28,265 nucleotides of DNA from Holosporaceae bacterium 'Namur' (lineage in GTDB: Bacteria; Pseudomonadota; Alphaproteobacteria; Rickettsiales; Midichloriaceae), in the NCBI GenBank assembly GCA_014116815.1, contig JACGYV010000018.1, positions 1 to 28,265 on the forward strand, read 5' to 3'. Below the pieces are notes generated by a model. That model was not told where the DNA came from. It was given only the letters and a program-made list of their open reading frames with translations, and searched no databases. Both the position numbers and the translations under genes were made by a program. Below are positions 24,286 to 28,265 of this stretch, in pieces. Position 1 is the stretch's first letter. Each line of letters begins with the position of its first letter.

Positions 24286-25115
24286 GGCACCGTCAACTTA
24301 ACAAAAGGAAGGAGTTATGGTATTTAAGAGTGGAAAGAATATAGGTAGGGTATTGATATGTATAAGAGGCATAGGTATCCTTGTGAAATAATAAGATATG
24401 CAGTTATGCTATATCACAGATATTGTTTAAGCTTGAGAGACATATGTGAAATATTGCTGTATCGTAATATAGAAGTAAGCCATGAAAGTATTAGGGAATG
24501 GAATGCTAAGTTTGGGCCTATAATAGCAAATAATATACGGAAGCAAAGGCGATACACTCCCCAAGATAAGTGGCACTTAGATGAGATGAGAGTATCAATA
24601 AGAGGAGAGGTATTTTGGCTATATCGTGCACTAGACAGTAATAGAGAAGAGCTGGATATATTGCTGCAAAAGAGAAGGAATACCAGAGCAGTTAAGAGGT
24701 TTTTTAAGAAGTTATTAAAAAGATATGGATTTGCCCCAAGAGTTATAATAACTGATAAGTTACGCAGTTATGGTTCTGCTAAGCGTAGTATACTAAGAAC
24801 CACTGAACACAGGAAACATAAGAGATTAAATAACTTAATAGAAAAATCGCACCAACCTGCTAGGCAAAAAGAGCGATTAATGAGGAAATTCAAGGATCCT
24901 GGGGCTACACAGCTGTTTTTATCATCATGTGGGCACTTATTAAATTTATTAAAGGTAGGTAGGTATAAATTTCAAGCAGAAAACTATAGGCAAAAAATGA
25001 AGGCAGCTTTCGCATTATACAATGAAGCAGCCTCTCAATGTTGCAATGCTTAATGCATAAAAATTTTAGATCTAAAGGCATAGACACAGCCTACGTAACT
25101 TAAGTTGACGGTGCC
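24286..25115 (+). mobile_element. Complete IS6-family insertion sequence (830 bp)
   Basis: Perfect 16-bp terminal inverted repeats: GGCACCGTCAACTTAA at 24286-24301 and its complement at 25100-25115. The length of 830 bp and the single transposase inside are typical of IS6. The flanking 8-mers (ATTAAAAC left, GAAGAAAC right) are not a target duplication, so the two sides were joined by rearrangement rather than by simple insertion. Left of it an ankyrin gene ends; right of it a relaxase fragment begins abruptly. Confidence 0.93.
24358..25053 (+). CDS. IS6-family DDE transposase
   Basis: 231 residues, the usual size. The N-terminus (KRHRYPCEIIRYAVMLYHRY) and RDICEILLYRNIEVSHESIR form the HTH of IS6 enzymes. 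The catalytic core has Asp75 in WHLDEMRV, Asp133 in IITDKLRSYG and Glu162 in the N-L-I-E-K-S-H context. GGTAGGG stands 7 bp before the ATG at 24358. A stronger AAGGAAGGAG at 24306 serves an overlapping 24-25 codon frame starting at 24317, which may act as a leader limiting transposase expression. The enzyme joins IS copies by replicative cointegration. The frame is intact, so it may be active. Confidence 0.94.
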   Translation: MYKRHRYPCEIIRYAVMLYHRYCLSLRDICEILLYRNIEVSHESIREWNAKFGPIIANNIRKQRRYTPQDKWHLDEMRVSIRGEVFWLYRALDSNREELDILLQKRRNTRAVKRFFKKLLKRYGFAPRVIITDKLRSYGSAKRSILRTTEHRKHKRLNNLIEKSHQPARQKERLMRKFKDPGATQLFLSSCGHLLNLLKVGRYKFQAENYRQKMKAAFALYNEAASQCCNA

Positions 25116-25697
25116 GAAGAAACCTTAGTAATTGTACCGTCTAAGAAACTGAGGGAAGAAACTAATCAGTTGATAAGGGAAGGATTAAAGTCAGAAGGAA
25201 AAGTAAAAGGCAAAGAGCATACTTTTATTGTACTGGATAATAAAGATATGACCCATGCTCAAATGTCAAATGCAAGAGATTACAGAAAGGGCGATATAGT
25301 AATTTTTAACCGAGACTACAAATCTCTAAACATAGAAAGACATGACATGCTTAGAGTAAGGGAGATTAAAGACTTCAACGTATTAGTTCTTGAAAAAAGT
25401 AACGGAAAGAAGGTGATGTGGCAACCGCATATGATAGCCGGTAATACAAAAGGAGGGGTTGAAGTATATGAGGAGAGAAAGCTTAACCTACAGGAAGGAG
25501 ATAAAATAAGGTGGACACGAAATAGCGTTGAACATCTCGATATAATAAATTCTATGACTTCTAAGGTGCTATCTATAGGAAGTAAAAGTATTGCTGTTGA
25601 GTTGGAGAGCGGAGAAAAGAAAACGATCTCAAGCTATGATAAAGTTTTAAGGCATATGGACTATTGTAAGTTTAAAAAGTGTTATAATACTCTGTAG
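25116..25697 (+). pseudogene. TraI/TraA conjugative relaxase-helicase fragment, 5' and 3' truncated
   Basis: The frame is open directly from the IS6 end (EETLVIVPSKKLREETNQLI at 25116) and lacks a start codon of its own apart from an internal TTG at 25170. The pieces match the helicase half of MobF relaxases: PSKKLREETNxLIREGLKSE, then YRKGDIVIFNRDYKSL, GKKVMWQP and LQEGDKIRWTRN. The relaxase domain and the Walker motifs would lie upstream and are gone. True homology ends at 25670 (RHMDYCK); the last nine codons (to 25697) come from the IS110 element. Full-length TraI nicks and unwinds conjugative DNA. This remnant shows that an integrative conjugative element once stood here. Confidence 0.8.
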
Positions 25698-25699
25698 AG

Positions 25700-25915
25700 T
25701 AGTTATAGAAAAGATCTTATACTATTTTAAGAGAGTTAAACTATACAGACAGTCATGATTGTTTGCATAGTACGGGCATAAGCGACCGTTGGACAATAGA
25801 TCTTGAAGATCGCTGGCATCTTGGTACTTATAGCCCTTTCTCTCGAGACGTTTGAATAGTTGAATGGGACACAGCTCCCGCTTACAATCGCAGACATTTG
25901 CAATTAAAACCTCGA
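25700..25915 (+). ncRNA. Candidate IS110 bridge RNA
   Basis: Non-coding leader of the IS110 element. A first stem pairs GGGCATAAG (25774-25782) with CTTATAGCCC (25827-25836, one bulge), extended by ACC/GGT, and encloses a GATC/GATC hairpin. A second hairpin pairs GGGA (25866-25869) with TCCC (25876-25879). ACAATAG (25793-25799) in the first stem-loop is complementary to CTATTGT of the left flank (25661-25667). CTTACAATC (25881-25889), next to the second, is complementary to GATTGTAAG at the right end (26920-26928). This matches the order target loop, donor loop known for IS621. RNA ends are approximate. Confidence 0.55.
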
Positions 25916-25922
25916 GGTATTC

Positions 25923-26882
25923 ATGAAAAATTATCATAACTTTATTGGAATTGACATAGGAAAATTTAGCTTTGTTGTATTTGTTTATAATGGTAAAGAA
26001 ACGAAAGAATTTGAGAATAACTCTCAAGGTATAAAGCTGTTCCCTGAATATTACAAATCTATGCTAGAGAAGTCATTATGTATACTAGAAACAACAGGCG
26101 GATATGAGCTTCAGTTGTTAACAACTCTTTGTGATAGCAATATTCCAGTACACCGTGCAAATACTCGTAAAGTTAAAAATTTTATCCTCTCTTTTGGCAG
26201 TGGTGCCAAGACGGATAGATTAGATGCTAAGGCTTTAGCTTTATATGGCTTTGAACGTAAAGATAAGCTTGAATTATTTATACCTAAAACTGCTTATGAT
26301 TCAGAGCTGTATCAATTAGCTATGCGTAAGCAAGATTTAATGAAAATGCTTATTGCTGAAAAAGCAAGGTTACAAGCACCAAACGCTAAATTTACTAAGG
26401 CAAGCTGTAAATTTATGATTGAGGCTATAAATGATCAAATAAAATCAGTTAATGATCGAATTGATATTTTAATAGAAGCTAATCGTTCTTTAATCGCTAG
26501 AAAAGATGTTTTAAAGAGCATAGCTGGTATAGGGAATGTTAGTGCTAATCAGTTGCTTATATTGCTTCCTGAGTTAGGCACACTTAATAGAAGACAGATA
26601 GCATCTTTAACTGGTCTTGCTCCTAGAGCAAATGATAGTGGTACGCTTAAAAGATATCGTAGGACAATTAACGGTAGAAATAATATAAAGCCTATATTAT
26701 TTATGGTTGCTATGGCGGCTAGAAGGTCCAAATCAAATCTAAAGAATTTTTATGAAAATTTAACTTCTAAAGGAAAGAAAAAAATGGTAGCGTTGACGGC
26801 TTTGATGCGAAAGATAATAGTAATTGCAAACGCTAAAATACGGGATTTACTCAAGCAATTAGAAGCAATAGAAGTTGTTTAA
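25923..26882 (+). CDS. IS110-family transposase (bridge-RNA-guided recombinase)
   Basis: 319 residues. The N-terminal RuvC-like DEDD site is visible: Asp11 (GIDIGK), Glu56 (ILETTGG), and Asp98 and Asp101 (TDRLDA). A coiled-coil stretch (about 135-190) leads to the C-terminal Tnp domain with SIAGIGNVSANQLLILLPEL, then APRANDSG, where Ser239 sits in the place of the catalytic serine of IS621-type enzymes, and finally NNIKPILFMVAMAARR. GAGGT stands just before the ATG. These recombinases insert their element at sites chosen by an RNA from the element's own non-coding end, which here is the 250-bp leader. All key residues are present. A minus-strand ORF across the start is a shadow. Confidence 0.94.
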   Translation: MKNYHNFIGIDIGKFSFVVFVYNGKETKEFENNSQGIKLFPEYYKSMLEKSLCILETTGGYELQLLTTLCDSNIPVHRANTRKVKNFILSFGSGAKTDRLDAKALALYGFERKDKLELFIPKTAYDSELYQLAMRKQDLMKMLIAEKARLQAPNAKFTKASCKFMIEAINDQIKSVNDRIDILIEANRSLIARKDVLKSIAGIGNVSANQLLILLPELGTLNRRQIASLTGLAPRANDSGTLKRYRRTINGRNNIKPILFMVAMAARRSKSNLKNFYENLTSKGKKKMVALTALMRKIIVIANAKIRDLLKQLEAIEVV

Positions 26883-26910
26883 ACCTAAAATATTTAATTT
26901 TTAATTGTAA

Positions 26911-27588
26911 AACATAGTTGATTGTAAGAATTTTGAGCATGATTATATAGAAGGAGGCAAACATTGCTTGAGTGGCCCTATTTATATGAATTTTGACCAG
27001 CATGAATATGATAATTTGAAATTTCCTGCTAAATTGCTAGCCTATTATTTAAAAGCACAATTATACCAATTACATGGTTTTACAGAGGAAGCAATAAGCG
27101 CTATCCAAGATTTACAACGGATAGCTTTAGAAGATGACTACTTTAGAGAAAATCAAGACTTTATAAAAAAGTTTATAAATGATGCTTATCTAATATTACA
27201 GGCAGATCATTTTAAAGCAGGACTAATAAATATAAACGAGATAAATGAGAATACTATACTGCATAAATTAAACTCAGAGATTAAGAAAATCCTAGCGGAA
27301 GAACATATAACTTTAGATACAGAAGTAAATGAATCTAACCATCAAAAAATTAACTTAGAAAAAGGAGAACAAGAACCAAATGATACAAAATTTAACTTGA
27401 AATCCAAAGCCGAAGGATTGCCATTTACAGAAGATAAAATTCCCTCTGCTTGTGACAACAATAAAAAAGGTAAAGAAAAGCCCAAGGTTGATCAAAAGAA
27501 AGATCCGCGCGATCGAGAAAGGGAATTAACTTATGTTGAAAGGATTGAACAGGAGAGTAGAGAAAAAAAAGAATTTCAGATTACCTGA
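26911..27588 (+). pseudogene. 3' part of the IS110-interrupted relaxase-like gene
   Basis: The frame is open from 26911, and from 26929 (NFEHDYIEGGKHCLSGP) it continues the reading frame that stops at the left IS110 border. Deleting the IS gives one uninterrupted ORF from 25116 to 27588. The protein has a helical, TPR-like stretch (KLLAYYLKAQLYQLHGFTEE and onward) and a Lys/Asp/Glu-rich tail. It does not show the usual helicase motif that follows HMDY in TraI proteins, so the gene may have been a truncated or fused relaxase before the IS landed. A TTG at 26968 with AAGGAGG 10 bp upstream could still start a 206-residue protein. Function unknown. Confidence 0.6.
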
Positions 27589-27627
27589 AATCTATTATTT
27601 AAAAATAATAATTAATTAAACATTAAA

Positions 27628-27655
27628 GGAACCTCAAATAAAGAGGTTCTTCTAT
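27628..27655 (+). terminator. Rho-independent terminator-like hairpin
   Basis: GAACCTC (27629-27635) and GAGGTTC (27643-27649) form a perfect 7-bp stem with a 7-nt loop, followed by TTCTATT. It lies 40 bp after the relaxase-remnant stop. The T tract is short, so strength is uncertain. Confidence 0.6.
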
Positions 27656-28265
27656 TAAGACATAGAAGGCCAATTTACACACATATCCTGTCCGTACCCC
27701 TATTTGTCCAATTACTCAAACGCCATAGGGCTCTTATTAACTTTTTAATAGAACTCTCATAGTACATATAGGGGTATCAGGCCTATTCGTGTCAAAATTT
27801 ACGGTTTGAGGATTATTCTATTTAGAACCTCTGGTTTGACGCCAGGTTGAATTAAGAGATTAAAGGGGGTATTAAAACAAATATGCATATTTATTTAGCT
27901 ACTTTATTTAAGTTTAGATGCTCACTCAATGATAAAGAGATTAGGGGCACGGCATATAAACAAAAAAGTATGATAATAAATGTTATGGAAAGTGTGCTGT
28001 AGGATAGGGGGGAATAAAGGAGGATTAAAGCTATATATGAGATGAAGGATAAGGCTCTTCGGATTCGGTTTTTAGGAGCAGATTCCAAACCACCTTTAAG
28101 TTATCATGATTAAGAGTCATGGTGGCGAGCATTAAAGGAAAAGTCAAAATAAGAATTGGCAGGTGTAAAATAAAGAGACGAATGAAAATGAACCATTGAT
28201 GACGCATCGTTAATTATTAGTGGCATCGAAAGCAAGGGCGTTTCCATCCTTTGTGAAATGAGTCT
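27656..28265. other. Region without a supportable gene
   Basis: It holds an imperfect inverted repeat (27688-27707 with 27764-27781), a 39-codon ORF from ATG 27883, and a minus-strand 65-codon ORF (27891-28088) with hydrophobic composition. None has a motif or convincing start. From 28191 to the window end one plus-strand frame is open without a start (DDASLIISGIESKGVSILCE) and looks protein-like; it may be the beginning or a relic of a gene cut by the window edge. Confidence 0.35.

Larger units (their letters stand above)
25671..26928 (+). mobile_element. IS110-family insertion sequence (about 1258 bp)
   Basis: Boundaries are inferred from the repeated octamer ATTGTAAG at 25663-25670 and 26921-26928. 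Removing one copy and everything between rejoins the two flanking reading frames in phase (CK followed by NFEHDY). The long 5' non-coding part (about 250 bp) and short 3' part (about 40 bp) fit the IS110 subgroup, which has its bridge RNA at the left end. There are no long terminal inverted repeats, as expected. The exact end may shift within the octamer. Confidence 0.8.

Noticed and set aside
27891..28088. Minus-strand 65-codon hydrophobic ORF
   Set aside because: No start signal, no homology recognised, and hydrophobicity is expected from AT-rich antisense sequence.

Overview
The window looks like the accessory genome of an obligate intracellular alphaproteobacterium, most likely a Rickettsiales symbiont of amoebae or other protists. 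This is an inference. It rests on the very AT-rich sequence, several large ankyrin/TPR proteins, a broken MobF-type conjugative relaxase of the kind found in Rickettsiales integrative elements, and the density of insertion-sequence debris. No housekeeping operon, rRNA or tRNA was seen. The only ordinary cellular gene is tag (DNA-3-methyladenine glycosylase I).

Layout. 1-70: start of an IS630-type transposase on the minus strand, cut by the window edge. 109-564: small unknown ORF that reads open toward the IS. 757-2442: ankyrin-like protein with an unusual 26-residue repeat. 2603-2669: short palindromic element. 2707-3316: ribbon-helix-helix antitoxin and MazF toxin (minus strand), with candidate operators upstream. 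3513-4238: serine recombinase preceded by a recombination-site-like repeat array. 4349-6996: three minus-strand genes, two of them CheD-like (one with the full Thr-Cys-His triad, one with Cys and His replaced). 7278-12734: a giant minus-strand LRR/lipase/NB-ARC/TPR/ankyrin protein built like an NLR. 13142-13324: IS6 transposase relic. 13586-17556: two paralogous ankyrin-like proteins with 37-residue repeats and a shared C-terminal domain. 17606-18169: tag. 18176-21533: a 980-residue protein with a central hydrophobic segment between helical arms, bounded by 44-bp inverted repeats. 21601-21800: IS relics. 21953-24256: canonical ankyrin protein. 24286-25115: complete IS6-family element. 25116-27588: TraI/TraA relaxase-helicase fragment split by an IS110 element (about 25671-26928) that carries a likely bridge RNA. 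27589-28265: mostly empty, with one terminator-like hairpin.

How it fits together. The large genes resemble host-interaction or self-defence proteins: four repeat proteins, an NLR-like lipase, a deamidase-like pair and a possible membrane-acting protein. They are carried among mobile-element parts. The ankyrin proteins share an end domain with an IPxE motif reminiscent of F-box/PRANC ends, which suggests adaptors to a eukaryotic target. The strongest items for follow-up are the CheD-like active/inactive pair, the NLR-like lipase, the inverted-repeat-bounded 980-residue gene, and the IS110 5' RNA. The last contains a 7-nt stretch complementary to the reconstructed target and a 9-nt stretch complementary to the element's right junction.
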